Below are positions 51,688 to 60,590 of a stretch of 64,000 nucleotides of DNA, one piece after another (position 1 is the stretch's first letter; every line of letters begins with the position of its first letter). The stretch comes from Geomonas subterranea (GTDB lineage Bacteria > Desulfobacterota > Desulfuromonadia > Geobacterales > Geobacteraceae). A model generated the notes under the pieces. That model saw only the letters and a list, made by a program, of their open reading frames with translations, had not been told where the DNA came from and searched no databases. The stretch lies in NCBI RefSeq assembly GCF_019063845.1, contig NZ_CP077683.1, positions 310,001 through 374,000 on the forward strand, written 5' to 3'. The translations under genes were made by a program, and so were the position numbers.

Positions 51688-52827
51688 ATGGATTTTGAAC
51701 TGAGCCAGGACCACAAGGTATTGAGGGATTCGGTGCGCGAGTTCGTGGAGAAGGAGATCAAGCCGATCGCGATGAAGATCGACGAGGAGCACATGATCCC
51801 GGACGCGCTGGTCAACAAGATGGCGGAGATGGGCTTCCTGGGGAGCTACTTTCCCGAGGAGTACGAGGGGGCCGGCCTCGACATGCTCTCCTACGCCATC
51901 GTGGTCGAGGAAGTCTCCAAGGCGTGCGGCTCCAGCGGCGTGCTCATCTCGGCCCACACCTCGCTGGCCTGCGGCCCGATCTACACCTTCGGCACCGAGG
52001 CCCAGAAGAAGAAGTGGCTCCCGGCGCTCAACACAGGCAAGGTGATCGGCTGTTTCCTCCTCACCGAGCCCGATGCCGGCAGCGACGCCGGGGCCATTTC
52101 CACCACCTACCGGCGCGAGGGGGACGAGTTCGTCATCAACGGCTCCAAGATCTTCATCACCAACGGCGGTTACCGCGGCACCGGCGTCCTCTTCGCCACC
52201 TCCGACAAGAGCCTCAAGCACAGGGGCGTCTCCGCCTTCATCATCGACCTCAACTCCCCCGGGGTCGAAATCCTCAAGAACGAGAAAAAGCTCGGCATCC
52301 GCGGCAGCTACACCACCGCCTTCGCGCTGGACAGCGTGCGCATCCCGGCGGAGAACCTCCTGGGGCAGGAAGGGCAGGGGTTCAAGATTGCCATGGACAC
52401 CTTGAACGGCGGGCGCATCGGCATCGCCTCCCAGGCGCTCGGCATCGCCGAAGGCGCCTTCGAGCGGGCGCTCGCGTACTCCAAGGAGCGCAAGCAGTTC
52501 GACCACCCCATCTGCGAGCTGCAGGCGGTCCAGTTCAAGCTGGCGGACATGTACACCCGCATCGAGACCAGCAAGCTGATGACCTACAAGGCCGCCTGCC
52601 TCAAGGACGCCAAGAAGAACTACACGGTGGAGTCGGCCATGTGCAAGATGCTCGCTTCCGAGGCAGCCACCTACGTTACCAAGGAGGCGATCCAGATCCA
52701 CGGCGGCTACGGCTTCATCTGCGACTACGAGGTGGAGCGCATGTTCCGCGACGCCAAGATCACCGAGATTTACGAGGGAACCAACGAGGTGCAGCGGGTG
52801 GTCATCTCGAAGATGCTGCTCTCGTAA
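51688..52827 (+). CDS. Acyl-CoA dehydrogenase 1 (short/branched-chain type)
   Basis: 379 aa from ATG 51688 (AGGGAGGATGCG). FAD enzyme transferring electrons to ETF. Signatures CFLLTEPDAGSDAG and TKEAIQIHGGYGFICDYEVE; the catalytic Glu is in IYEGTNEVQRVVI, the position used by short-chain enzymes. Probably butyryl-CoA dehydrogenase; an isobutyryl- or 2-methylbutyryl-CoA enzyme cannot be excluded. Confidence 0.9.
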   Translation: MDFELSQDHKVLRDSVREFVEKEIKPIAMKIDEEHMIPDALVNKMAEMGFLGSYFPEEYEGAGLDMLSYAIVVEEVSKACGSSGVLISAHTSLACGPIYTFGTEAQKKKWLPALNTGKVIGCFLLTEPDAGSDAGAISTTYRREGDEFVINGSKIFITNGGYRGTGVLFATSDKSLKHRGVSAFIIDLNSPGVEILKNEKKLGIRGSYTTAFALDSVRIPAENLLGQEGQGFKIAMDTLNGGRIGIASQALGIAEGAFERALAYSKERKQFDHPICELQAVQFKLADMYTRIETSKLMTYKAACLKDAKKNYTVESAMCKMLASEAATYVTKEAIQIHGGYGFICDYEVERMFRDAKITEIYEGTNEVQRVVISKMLLS

Positions 52828-52917
52828 GGCCTTCACTCCTCCCCCCGGAGGGGGAGGCGGGGAGGGGGGAAGCTGGCAGCGGCGCAATCCGCATCAGTTA
52901 ACACGCAGGAGTGAATC

Positions 52918-55035
52918 ATGGAAGCTACCAGGGAAATCTATTGGAACGTAGGGCACGGCGTGGTGCTCCCGATGTACCTGCTCACCCTCATGGCCTTCGC
53001 CGCCTGTGCCTACGGGTGCTGGAAGCGGATCGAGGTCTACCGGCAGGGGAGGCCCCTGAACCGCCTGGACAACCTCCGTGAACGGATCGCGCTGATGGCC
53101 ACCAACCTGTTCGGCCAGATCAGGGTGCTGCGCGTCGCCGGCCCCGGGATTCCGCATGCGCTGTTCTTCTGGGGCTTCGTCGTCCTCTTCATCGGGACCC
53201 TCCTGGTCATGGCCCAGGCCGACGTCTCGCAGCCGCTCTTCGGCGTCAGGATTCTCACCGGCGGCTTCTACAAGGCCTACTCGCTGGTGCTGGACCTCGC
53301 TGGCCTGGCCGCGCTGGTCACCCTGTTCGGCCTGGCGCTCAGGCGCTTTGTGGCGCGGCCGGAGGGGCTCAAGATCACCCGCGACGACTACCTGATGCAC
53401 GGCCTTTTATCCGCCATCATCGTCACCGGTTTCTTCGCCGAAGGGGTGCGCATGGCCGCCACGGAGCTGCGTCAGAACCCGGACCTGGCCCGTTTCTCGC
53501 CCATAGGGCTCATGGTTGCAGGCCAGTTCGCCGCGCTCGACCTCCAGTCCCTCAAGGAGCTGCACCGGCTCTGGTGGTGGTGCCATTTTCTGCTGGTCAC
53601 CGGTTTCATCGCCGCCATCCCCTGGACCAAGTTCCGTCACCTGATCACCACCCCCGCCAACTACCTCTTCGTCGATCTCAGGCCGAAGGGGAGCATCGGC
53701 ACCATCGACCTCGAAGCCGAAGGGGTGGAGCATTTCGGGGTGGACAAGGTCGCCGACCTCACCTGGAAGGACATCTTCGACGCCGATGCCTGCACCAGCT
53801 GCAAGAGGTGCCAGGACCGCTGTCCCGCCTTCAACACGGAGAAACCGCTCTCGCCGATGCAGGTGGTGCAGCAGATAGGGGAGGCCGCGTGCACGGCGCC
53901 GCAGGCGGACCTGATCGAGACGGTGGGACGGGACGCCCTCTGGGCCTGCACCACCTGCCGCTCCTGCCAGGAGATCTGCCCGGCACAGGTGGAACACGTC
54001 AACAAGGTGATCGAGATGAGACGCAACCTGGTCCTCATGCAGGGGGAGTTCCCCGGCGAGGAGGTCATGGTCGCGGCCAACAACGTCGAGGTGAACGGCA
54101 ACCCCTTCGGCATGGCCTACGCCGAGCGCGGCAAGTGGTCCGACGGCCTCCCCGTGCGGCACCTCTCCGAGGGGGAGGAGGCGGACATCCTCTACTTCGT
54201 GGGGTGCTACGCCTCCTTCGACAAGAGAAACCAGGAGGTCGCCAAAAGCTTCGTGAAGATCTGCAACGCGGCGGGGGTGAGCGTCGGCATCCTGGGCAAG
54301 GAGGAGCGCTGCTGCGGCGAGCCGCTGCGCAAGCTGGGCAACGAGTACCTCTACCAGATGACCGCGCAGGAGAACATTGAGCAGATCAAGGGATACGGGG
54401 TCAAGAAGATCGTCACCACCTGCCCGCACTGTCTCAACACCCTGGGGCGCGACTACCGCGACCTGGGGCTCGACCTCGAGGTCGAACACTACACCGTCTT
54501 CATCGACCGCCTGATCGGGGAAGGGGCGCTCGCCCTCGCTCCGCACCAGTTCGACTACACCTACCACGACTCCTGCTACCTCGGGCGCTACCAGGGAATA
54601 ATGGAGCAGCCGCGCAACGTGCTGCAAGTCGCCGGGGGCAGGATCAACGAGATGCAGAGGTCCGGGCTGGAGAGCTTCTGCTGCGGCGCCGGCGGCGGCC
54701 GGATCCTCGCCGAGGAAAAGCTGGGGAGCCGGATCAACGTGCAGCGGGTCCGGATGGCCGAGGCGACCGGGGCGCCGCTCATCGTCTCCAACTGTCCCTT
54801 CTGCCTGACCATGTTCGAGGACGGCATCAAGACCGGCGACTGCGAAGGAAAGCTGGCGGTGCGGGACCTGGCCGAGGTGGTGGCGGAACGGCTGGCGACG
54901 CCGCTCGAGTTGGGCAAGGCGGGACCGGAACTGAGCATGGCCGCCGTTACCGCCCTGGCCGAGGTGGCCGGGAGAATCGAGCCGGCGTCACCTGAAGAAC
55001 AGCGGTTGGCGGCTGCGGAAGGCGTGTCTGCATGA
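52918..55035 (+). CDS. Membrane ETF:menaquinone oxidoreductase (EMO type)
   Basis: 705 aa. About five N-terminal membrane helices of NarI type with His residues for heme b (LHRLWWWCHFLL), then two 4Fe-4S motifs (CTSCKRCQDRC and CTTCRSCQEIC) and two CCG domains (FVGCYASFD, CCGEPLRKLG, CPHCLNTLG; then HDSCYLGRYQG, CCGAGGGR, NCPFCLTMF). It accepts electrons from reduced ETF and passes them to menaquinone, the role described for EMO proteins in fatty-acid- and aromatic-degrading anaerobes. Encoded directly before etfB and etfA. Confidence 0.88.
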   Translation: MEATREIYWNVGHGVVLPMYLLTLMAFAACAYGCWKRIEVYRQGRPLNRLDNLRERIALMATNLFGQIRVLRVAGPGIPHALFFWGFVVLFIGTLLVMAQADVSQPLFGVRILTGGFYKAYSLVLDLAGLAALVTLFGLALRRFVARPEGLKITRDDYLMHGLLSAIIVTGFFAEGVRMAATELRQNPDLARFSPIGLMVAGQFAALDLQSLKELHRLWWWCHFLLVTGFIAAIPWTKFRHLITTPANYLFVDLRPKGSIGTIDLEAEGVEHFGVDKVADLTWKDIFDADACTSCKRCQDRCPAFNTEKPLSPMQVVQQIGEAACTAPQADLIETVGRDALWACTTCRSCQEICPAQVEHVNKVIEMRRNLVLMQGEFPGEEVMVAANNVEVNGNPFGMAYAERGKWSDGLPVRHLSEGEEADILYFVGCYASFDKRNQEVAKSFVKICNAAGVSVGILGKEERCCGEPLRKLGNEYLYQMTAQENIEQIKGYGVKKIVTTCPHCLNTLGRDYRDLGLDLEVEHYTVFIDRLIGEGALALAPHQFDYTYHDSCYLGRYQGIMEQPRNVLQVAGGRINEMQRSGLESFCCGAGGGRILAEEKLGSRINVQRVRMAEATGAPLIVSNCPFCLTMFEDGIKTGDCEGKLAVRDLAEVVAERLATPLELGKAGPELSMAAVTALAEVAGRIEPASPEEQRLAAAEGVSA

Positions 55036-55063
55036 CGCCGCAAAGAATCCATAGGAGGAAGCT

Positions 55064-55840
55064 ATGAAGATACTGGTATGCATCAAACAGGTGCCGGACA
55101 TGGAGTCCCGCTTCAGGCCCAACGGCGAAAAGACCTGGTACGACGAGAGCGATCTCGCCTTCCGCATGAACGAATACGACGAGTACGCGGTGGAGCAGGC
55201 GGTCCAGCTCAAGGAGCAACTGGGCGGTGAGCCCGAGATCACGGTCCTCTCCATCGGCCCCGAGCGGACGGTGGAGGCGATCAAGAAGGCCCTCGCCATG
55301 GGGGGGGACCGCGCCGTCCATATCCGGGACGACAGGCACTACCAGAAAGATCCCTGGCAGATCGCCTCGATGATCGCGAGCTACGCCAAGGGGGAAGGGT
55401 TCGACCTGATCTTCACCGGGATGCAGTCCCAGGACCGGGGTTCGGCACAGGTCGGCGTCATCGTGGCGGAGCTTCTCGGCCTCTCCTGCGCCACCACCCT
55501 GGTTGGCTTCAGCTATGACGGCGGCACCATCACCGTCAAGAGAGAGCTGGAAGGGGGGATCAAGGGAGTGGCGAAGCTGAAGCTCCCGGCGCTGGTCACC
55601 TGCCAGTTGGGGCTCAACACCCCGCGCTACCCGACGCTTCCCAACATCATGAAGGCGAAGAAGAAGGAGATCGCCTCCCTGACGCCGGCCGAACTCTCCG
55701 GCGAAGCGGAACTGACCGCCACCGCGGCGATCTACCCTCCCGCCAAGAAAGGGGGCGGCCTCGTACTGGAAGGGGAGATAGGTGTTCAGGTGGACCGGCT
55801 GATGGGGATCCTGAAGGAAAAGACCGCGGTGCTCAGATAG
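55064..55840 (+). CDS. etfB: Electron transfer flavoprotein beta subunit
   Basis: 258 aa, AGGAGG ribosome site. Starts KILVCIKQVPDMES; AMP/FAD-domain motif TGMQSQDRGSAQVG and KRELEGGIKGVAKLKLPALV. Carries electrons from the acyl-CoA dehydrogenases to EMO. It has Phe-Arg-Pro-Asn-Gly in place of the common Asp-Pro segment near residue 18. Confidence 0.92.
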   Translation: MKILVCIKQVPDMESRFRPNGEKTWYDESDLAFRMNEYDEYAVEQAVQLKEQLGGEPEITVLSIGPERTVEAIKKALAMGGDRAVHIRDDRHYQKDPWQIASMIASYAKGEGFDLIFTGMQSQDRGSAQVGVIVAELLGLSCATTLVGFSYDGGTITVKRELEGGIKGVAKLKLPALVTCQLGLNTPRYPTLPNIMKAKKKEIASLTPAELSGEAELTATAAIYPPAKKGGGLVLEGEIGVQVDRLMGILKEKTAVLR

Positions 55841-55927
55841 CGCAAAGATCAAGTTCCCCCGCCCCTTGCGGGAGGGGGAGCCGATGACGGGAACCACGAA
55901 ACCGAGAACGCTGCTACGGAGGGATCA

Positions 55928-56845
55928 ATGAAAGCGTTACTGATAGGGGAATACCGGCAGGGGAAGCTCCTCGACACCACCTACGAACTCAAGGCCTTCG
56001 CCGATCGCCTCGGCGCCGACAGCGTCATGCTGCTGGTCGGTAGCGAAGCCGAACTCCCCAAATACGACGGAAGGCTCTACCTGGCCGATGCCGGCGCGTA
56101 TGGCGAATACAACCCGGACCTGCACAAGCAGCTGGTGCTGCAGGCGGTCGAGAAGGAGAAACCCGACTGCGTCGTCTTTGTCCATTCATCCTACGGCTGG
56201 GACCTCGCCCCGCGCGTGGCCGTCGCCCTGAAGGCCGGGCAGGTCTCGGAAATCGTGGCGCTCAACGAGGGGGCGTACGAGGTGAATGCCTGCAACGCGA
56301 AGCTGCGCCGGACCGTGACCCCCAGAAGCGGCCGTTGCGTCCTCACCATCCAGGCGGGTGCCTTCAGCCCTTCCGGCGAGCCGCAGGGTACGCCGCAACT
56401 GGAACGGTTGGAGCTGTCGGGCGCTCCCTCCGGTATCGACTTCGTGGGTTACGAGGCCGCCGAGCAGAAAGGGGTCGACCTCAGTAAGGCTGAGGTCATC
56501 GTCAGCGCCGGCCGCGGCGTGGGCAAGAAGGACAACGTCCCGGTCATCGCCGCCCTGGCCGATGCCCTTGGGGGCGAACTCGGCGCGAGCCGTCCGGTGG
56601 TCGACGCCGGCTGGGTCGATCACAGCCACCAGGTGGGGACCACCGGGCAGACGGTGAGCCCCAAGCTCTACGTCGCCTGCGGCATCAGCGGCGCCATTCA
56701 GCACCTGGCGGGAATGAAGAAGGCCGACTTCATCGTGGCCATCAACAAGGACAAGGATGCCCCGATCGGGGAGATCGCCGACGTCCTGGTGGTGGCGGAC
56801 GTGATGCAGTTCGTCCCCGCCTTCACCGCCAGGTGCGCGAGATGA
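55928..56845 (+). CDS. etfA: Electron transfer flavoprotein alpha subunit
   Basis: 305 aa. The C-terminal FAD domain is clear (VSAGRGVGKKDNVP, ASRPVVDAGW, HQVGTTGQTVSPKLYVACG, SGAIQHLAGM). The N-terminal domain is diverged. Partner of EtfB, 87 bp downstream of it with a short palindromic block between. Confidence 0.92.
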   Translation: MKALLIGEYRQGKLLDTTYELKAFADRLGADSVMLLVGSEAELPKYDGRLYLADAGAYGEYNPDLHKQLVLQAVEKEKPDCVVFVHSSYGWDLAPRVAVALKAGQVSEIVALNEGAYEVNACNAKLRRTVTPRSGRCVLTIQAGAFSPSGEPQGTPQLERLELSGAPSGIDFVGYEAAEQKGVDLSKAEVIVSAGRGVGKKDNVPVIAALADALGGELGASRPVVDAGWVDHSHQVGTTGQTVSPKLYVACGISGAIQHLAGMKKADFIVAINKDKDAPIGEIADVLVVADVMQFVPAFTARCAR

Positions 56846-56882
56846 ACCAGTAACCATCCTTATTGAAAGGATCTTCCGCCAG

Positions 56883-56998
56883 TTCCCTCTCCCTTCGGGA
56901 GAGGGTGCCCGAAGGGCGGGTGAGGGCGCTGCCGGCTGCCGTTATGTCGCCTTTGGCAACTCCCTCACCCTGACCCTCTCCCGGGGGGAGAGGGGATG
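56883..56998. repeat. CCCTCTCCC/GGGAGAGGG palindromic element, second copy
   Basis: Same composite structure as 51522-51640. Its right edge, GAGGGGATGTGGACG, reappears at 60376-60391 joined to an etfB fragment, so the element edge marks a rearrangement point there. Confidence 0.7.
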
Positions 56999-57052
56999 TG
57001 GACGTGTGTGGCGGAAGAACCTGCCAAAGCAGGTAACCAAGGGGAGACACCG

Positions 57053-58210
57053 ATGTTTCTCGAACTTACCGAAGAACAGAAGCTGATTCAGGAAACCGCC
57101 CGCAACTTCGCCCGCTCCGAGCTGGAACCGCTTGCGGCCAAGCTGGACCGGGAGGGGGACCGCCCCGCGTTCCTCGCCAACCTGAAGAAGCTGGCTGAGC
57201 TGGGTTTCATGGGGTTGAACGTCCAGGAGGAGTACGGCGGTTCCGAGGCCGGGGTGGTTGCCTTCAGCGTCGCCATGACCGAGATCGCCCGCGCCTGCGC
57301 CTCCACCGCGGTCACCGTCTCGGTCAACAACATGGTCTGCGAGGTGATCCAGGCGATCGGCTCGCCGGAGCAGAAGCAAAAGTACATCCCGCGCATCTGC
57401 TCCGGCGCCTACGCCGCAGGGAGCTTCGCCCTCACCGAGACCGGTGCCGGCTCGGACCCCGCCGGCATGACCACCACCGCACTCCTGGACGGTGACAGCT
57501 GGGTGCTGAACGGCTCCAAGATATTCATCACCAGCGCGCCCTACGCCGGCGTCTTCGTGGTCTGGGCCGTGACCGACAGGGAGGCCCCCAAAGGGAAGGG
57601 GATCAGCTGCTTTCTCGTGGAGCAGGGGACGCCGGGCCTCGTGATCGGCAAGCAGGAGGAGAAGACCGGCCAGCACGCCTCGGCCACCAACGAACTGGTC
57701 TTCGAGAACTGCCGCATCCCGAAGGACGCCCTGATGGGGAAGCTTAACGACGGATTCCGGATCGCCGTCGCCGAGCTGGGCGGCGGGAGGATCGGCATCG
57801 GCTCCCTGGCGCTCGGCATCGGTCTCGCCGCCATGGACTACGCCACCAGGTACAGCACGGAGAGGGTGCAGTTCGGGCAGAAGATAAGCGCTTTCCAGGC
57901 CACCCAGTGGAAGATCGCCGACAGCTACACCGAACTGGAGGCGGCGCGCCTGCTGCTCATGAATGCTGCCTTCCGCAAGGAGAGCGGCCGTCCCTTCGCC
58001 AAGGAGGCGTCCATGGCCAAGCTCTTCGCCACCGAGGCCGCCAACCGCGCCTGCTACAACGCGGTGCAGATGCTGGGGGGCTACGGCTACACCGCCGATT
58101 TCCCGGTGGAGCGCTACGCCCGCGACGTCAGGATCACCTCCATCTACGAGGGGACCAGCGAAATCCAGCGGGTCATCATCGCCCGGGAGATCCTGAAAAA
58201 CATCAGCTAG
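57053..58210 (+). CDS. Acyl-CoA dehydrogenase 2 (butyryl-CoA type)
   Basis: 385 aa from ATG 57053 (GGGGAGACACC). SFALTETGAGSDPAGM, NAVQMLGGYGYTADFPVE and catalytic Glu in IYEGTSEIQRVII. The last motif is the classical butyryl/short-chain form, so of the two paralogues this is the better candidate for butyryl-CoA dehydrogenase. Confidence 0.9.
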   Translation: MFLELTEEQKLIQETARNFARSELEPLAAKLDREGDRPAFLANLKKLAELGFMGLNVQEEYGGSEAGVVAFSVAMTEIARACASTAVTVSVNNMVCEVIQAIGSPEQKQKYIPRICSGAYAAGSFALTETGAGSDPAGMTTTALLDGDSWVLNGSKIFITSAPYAGVFVVWAVTDREAPKGKGISCFLVEQGTPGLVIGKQEEKTGQHASATNELVFENCRIPKDALMGKLNDGFRIAVAELGGGRIGIGSLALGIGLAAMDYATRYSTERVQFGQKISAFQATQWKIADSYTELEAARLLLMNAAFRKESGRPFAKEASMAKLFATEAANRACYNAVQMLGGYGYTADFPVERYARDVRITSIYEGTSEIQRVIIAREILKNIS

Positions 58211-58287
58211 CAAGGCTGCCTGATAGTCCCATCTCCCAGGGGGCAGGGGTGAGGGGTTCCTTGCACGCCGCGTCACTCGTACGTCCT

Positions 58288-58394
58288 GTAGGGGCGAATA
58301 ATTATTCGCCCAGCCGCCGCTGCCCCGCCCCCCGGCCTTGGCAAGCGAGGCGGAGGTGCGATCAAGGGGGGCGAATGATTATTCGCCCCTACAC
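58288..58394. repeat. Two dispersed GGCGAAT-type palindromes
   Basis: GTAGGGGCGAATAATTATTC at 58288 on and GGGGGCGAATGATTATTCGC at 58364-58394 lie in opposite orientation by their CTACA edges. A decayed third copy may sit at about 58424-58446. They are the same family as the 5.4 kb array. The remaining gap to 58530 holds a CCCTC/GGAGG block. Confidence 0.75.
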
Positions 58395-58530
58395 GTGGAC
58401 CGCATTTATCAGGTGCATTGGCCGTAGGGGCAAAAAATGTTTACCCCTCGCCCTCCGGGGCGGGGGGCAGCCACGAAGCGTAGTCCTCCCGCAAGGGGAG
58501 GGTAGATGGTCACAGTTCAAGGAGGGACGC

Positions 58531-59496
58531 ATGAGTAGCGGCAAGCGGATCACGTTGCAGCAGGCGGCCGAGATCGTGAAAAACGGCTCCAGCCTGACCT
58601 TTTCCGGCTTCACCATCTGGCGGCGCCCCTTTGCGCTCGTCTACGAGCTGATCAGGCAGCGGAGGAAGGGACTCCACCTCATCGAGGTGAACGGCGGGCC
58701 GCAGACCGAGTTCCTGGTGGGCGCGGGGTGCGTCGACATCTGGGAGTCGTGCTGGGTCGGCCACGAGCTCTACGGCAAGTACGGCGCCAACCTCTCCAGG
58801 AAGGTCGGCAACAAGGAGATCCTGGTCGAGGATTACAGCCACGCGGAGATGATGTTCCGCTTCAGCGCCGCGGCCTCGGGCGCCCCCTACGCCGTGACCC
58901 AGACCTCGCTCGGCACCGACATTCACAACCCGGCCTACGACACGCTGGGCAACGCCGGGCTCCGGGACGGCAGGCGCATTCCAAAGCACAAGTACCGCTT
59001 CACCGAGGATCCCTTCTTCGGCGCCGGCGCCCAGGTCATGGTCCCCGCGGCCAAGGTGGACATCGCCATCCTCTGCGTCCAGCAGGTGGGGGAGGAGGGG
59101 ACGGTGCGGGTGAACGGCCAGTTCTACTCCGACCCCGAGGTGGCCAGGGCGGCCGACGTCACCATCGTCATGGCGGAAGAAATCGTCCCGGAAGAGTACC
59201 TGCGCCGGGAAAGCGACCTGAACACCATCACGAGCTTCGAAGTGGACCACATCCTCGAGGTCCCCTTCGGCGCCCACCCCACCGGCATGTTCGGCCGCTA
59301 CGACGTGGACGGCGCCTTCCTCAAGGATTTCTACGCCAGGACCAGGACCCAGGAAGGGTTCGACGACTTCGCCAAGGAATGGATCTACGGCCTGGACCAC
59401 CTGGGCTACCTCGAGAAACTCGGCTGGCCGAAGATGCTGAACCTGAAGGCGAACACCGCCCTCAAGTACAGCACCGGCGTGAAAAGGGGGCAGTGA
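58531..59496 (+). CDS. CoA-transferase alpha subunit (glutaconate/3-oxoacid type)
   Basis: 321 aa from ATG 58531 (AAGGAGG); the long open frame upstream is a shadow. GGPQTEFLVGAGCVDIWE, YDTLGNAGLRDGRRIP and PAAKVDIAILCVQQVGEEG fit class I CoA-transferase A subunits of the glutaconate CoA-transferase branch. With the next gene it should activate a short-chain acid (for example butyrate or isobutyrate) using another acyl-CoA. Confidence 0.88.
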   Translation: MSSGKRITLQQAAEIVKNGSSLTFSGFTIWRRPFALVYELIRQRRKGLHLIEVNGGPQTEFLVGAGCVDIWESCWVGHELYGKYGANLSRKVGNKEILVEDYSHAEMMFRFSAAASGAPYAVTQTSLGTDIHNPAYDTLGNAGLRDGRRIPKHKYRFTEDPFFGAGAQVMVPAAKVDIAILCVQQVGEEGTVRVNGQFYSDPEVARAADVTIVMAEEIVPEEYLRRESDLNTITSFEVDHILEVPFGAHPTGMFGRYDVDGAFLKDFYARTRTQEGFDDFAKEWIYGLDHLGYLEKLGWPKMLNLKANTALKYSTGVKRGQ

Positions 59497-59497
59497 C

Positions 59498-60319
59498 ATG
59501 GACAAAGAGTTCGCGAAACCGGAAGAATACGGACTGGCCGACCTCCTCTGCTGCGCCGCCTCCCGCGAGGTGCAGGACAACGAGATCGTCTTCGCCGGCA
59601 CGGGGCTCCCCATGGTGGCCATCATGCTGGCGCAAAAGACCCACGCGCCGAACCTCAAGCTGATCTTCGAAGCGGGGACGCTGGACGGCCGCCCCCCCGA
59701 GATCCCCACCTCGGTCGGCGATGCCCGCTGCGAGATGGGCGCCTCGCGCTCCTCGGGCCTGCACGACGCCTTCAGCATCGCACAACGCGGCTATGTCGAC
59801 CTGGGCTTTCTGGGAGGGGCCGAGGTGGACCAGTACGGCAACGTGAACACCACCTGCATCGGCGACTACCTGAACCCCGAGCTGCGCCTGACGGGCAGCG
59901 GCGGCAACCCCGACATCAACTCCTTTGCCAGGCGCACCGTCTTCATCATGGTGCACGAGAAGCGCCGCTTCACCGAGCAGGTGAGCTACATCACCAGCCC
60001 CGGGTGGCGGGTGCGCAAGTGGCCGGGAGGCGAGACGGTGCACCGGCGCGAGCTCTACGGCGCGGCTTACCGCGGCGGCCCCTCGGCGGTGATCTCCACG
60101 CTCGGGGTGTTCCGCTTCGACGACGAGAGCGGCCGGATCTACCTCGACACCTGCCATGCCGGCAACTCTCCCGAGCAGGTCCGGGACATGTGCCAGTTTG
60201 ACCTCGACATCACGCGGGTGAGCGGCGAGACCCTCCCCCCCACCAGGGAGGAACTGCACTTCATCCACGAGGTGCTCGATCCGGGACAGATCTTCATTCC
60301 CAAGGTAAAACCGGTGTAA
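59498..60319 (+). CDS. CoA-transferase beta subunit
   Basis: 273 aa, ATG one base after the alpha-subunit stop. The catalytic Glu is expected in LIFEAGTLDGRPPEIP; FLGGAEVDQYGNVNTTCIGD and the C-terminal RVSGETLPPTREEL also fit the family. Substrate specificity cannot be read from the sequence. Confidence 0.88.
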   Translation: MDKEFAKPEEYGLADLLCCAASREVQDNEIVFAGTGLPMVAIMLAQKTHAPNLKLIFEAGTLDGRPPEIPTSVGDARCEMGASRSSGLHDAFSIAQRGYVDLGFLGGAEVDQYGNVNTTCIGDYLNPELRLTGSGGNPDINSFARRTVFIMVHEKRRFTEQVSYITSPGWRVRKWPGGETVHRRELYGAAYRGGPSAVISTLGVFRFDDESGRIYLDTCHAGNSPEQVRDMCQFDLDITRVSGETLPPTREELHFIHEVLDPGQIFIPKVKPV

Positions 60320-60387
60320 CGCAAAACTATTTCCTCATAGGCGATGATCTTCCATTAGTCCCCTCTCCCAGATGGAGAGGGGATGTG

Positions 60388-60507
60388 GACGCAGATCGAC
60401 CCGGTGACCAACCCCTTGTGCGCGAGGGAATCCCCTTCATCGTCAACCCGTACGACGCCCACGCCCTGGAGGAGCCCCTCAGGCTGAAGGAGCTGGCGGC
60501 TCGATAA
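60388..60507 (+). pseudogene. Fragment of a second etfB
   Basis: Two frames around 60392-60420 read QIDPVTNPL and then LVREGIPFIVNPYDAHALEE, matching the N-terminal region of ordinary EtfB (typically IDPVTNTLIREGVPSIVNPYD). A frameshift separates them at about 60412-60418. It ends RLKELAAR-stop at 60507. The first codons are replaced by a CCCTCTCCC palindrome edge. Only about 40 of roughly 260 codons remain. The rest of the gap to 60590 is featureless. Confidence 0.8.
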
Positions 60508-60590
60508 CATTAAAATTCTTTTTTATCCTGTCTTAACGTGGTAGCCTGTCCCGGTTGCGCAGCACTCGGCCAAAGCCGGAAGGGACCACA

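Noticed and set aside
60320-60590. A functional small gene using GTG 60418
   Set aside because: The 29 codons match the inside of EtfB, are frameshifted relative to the preceding similarity and lack a ribosome site.
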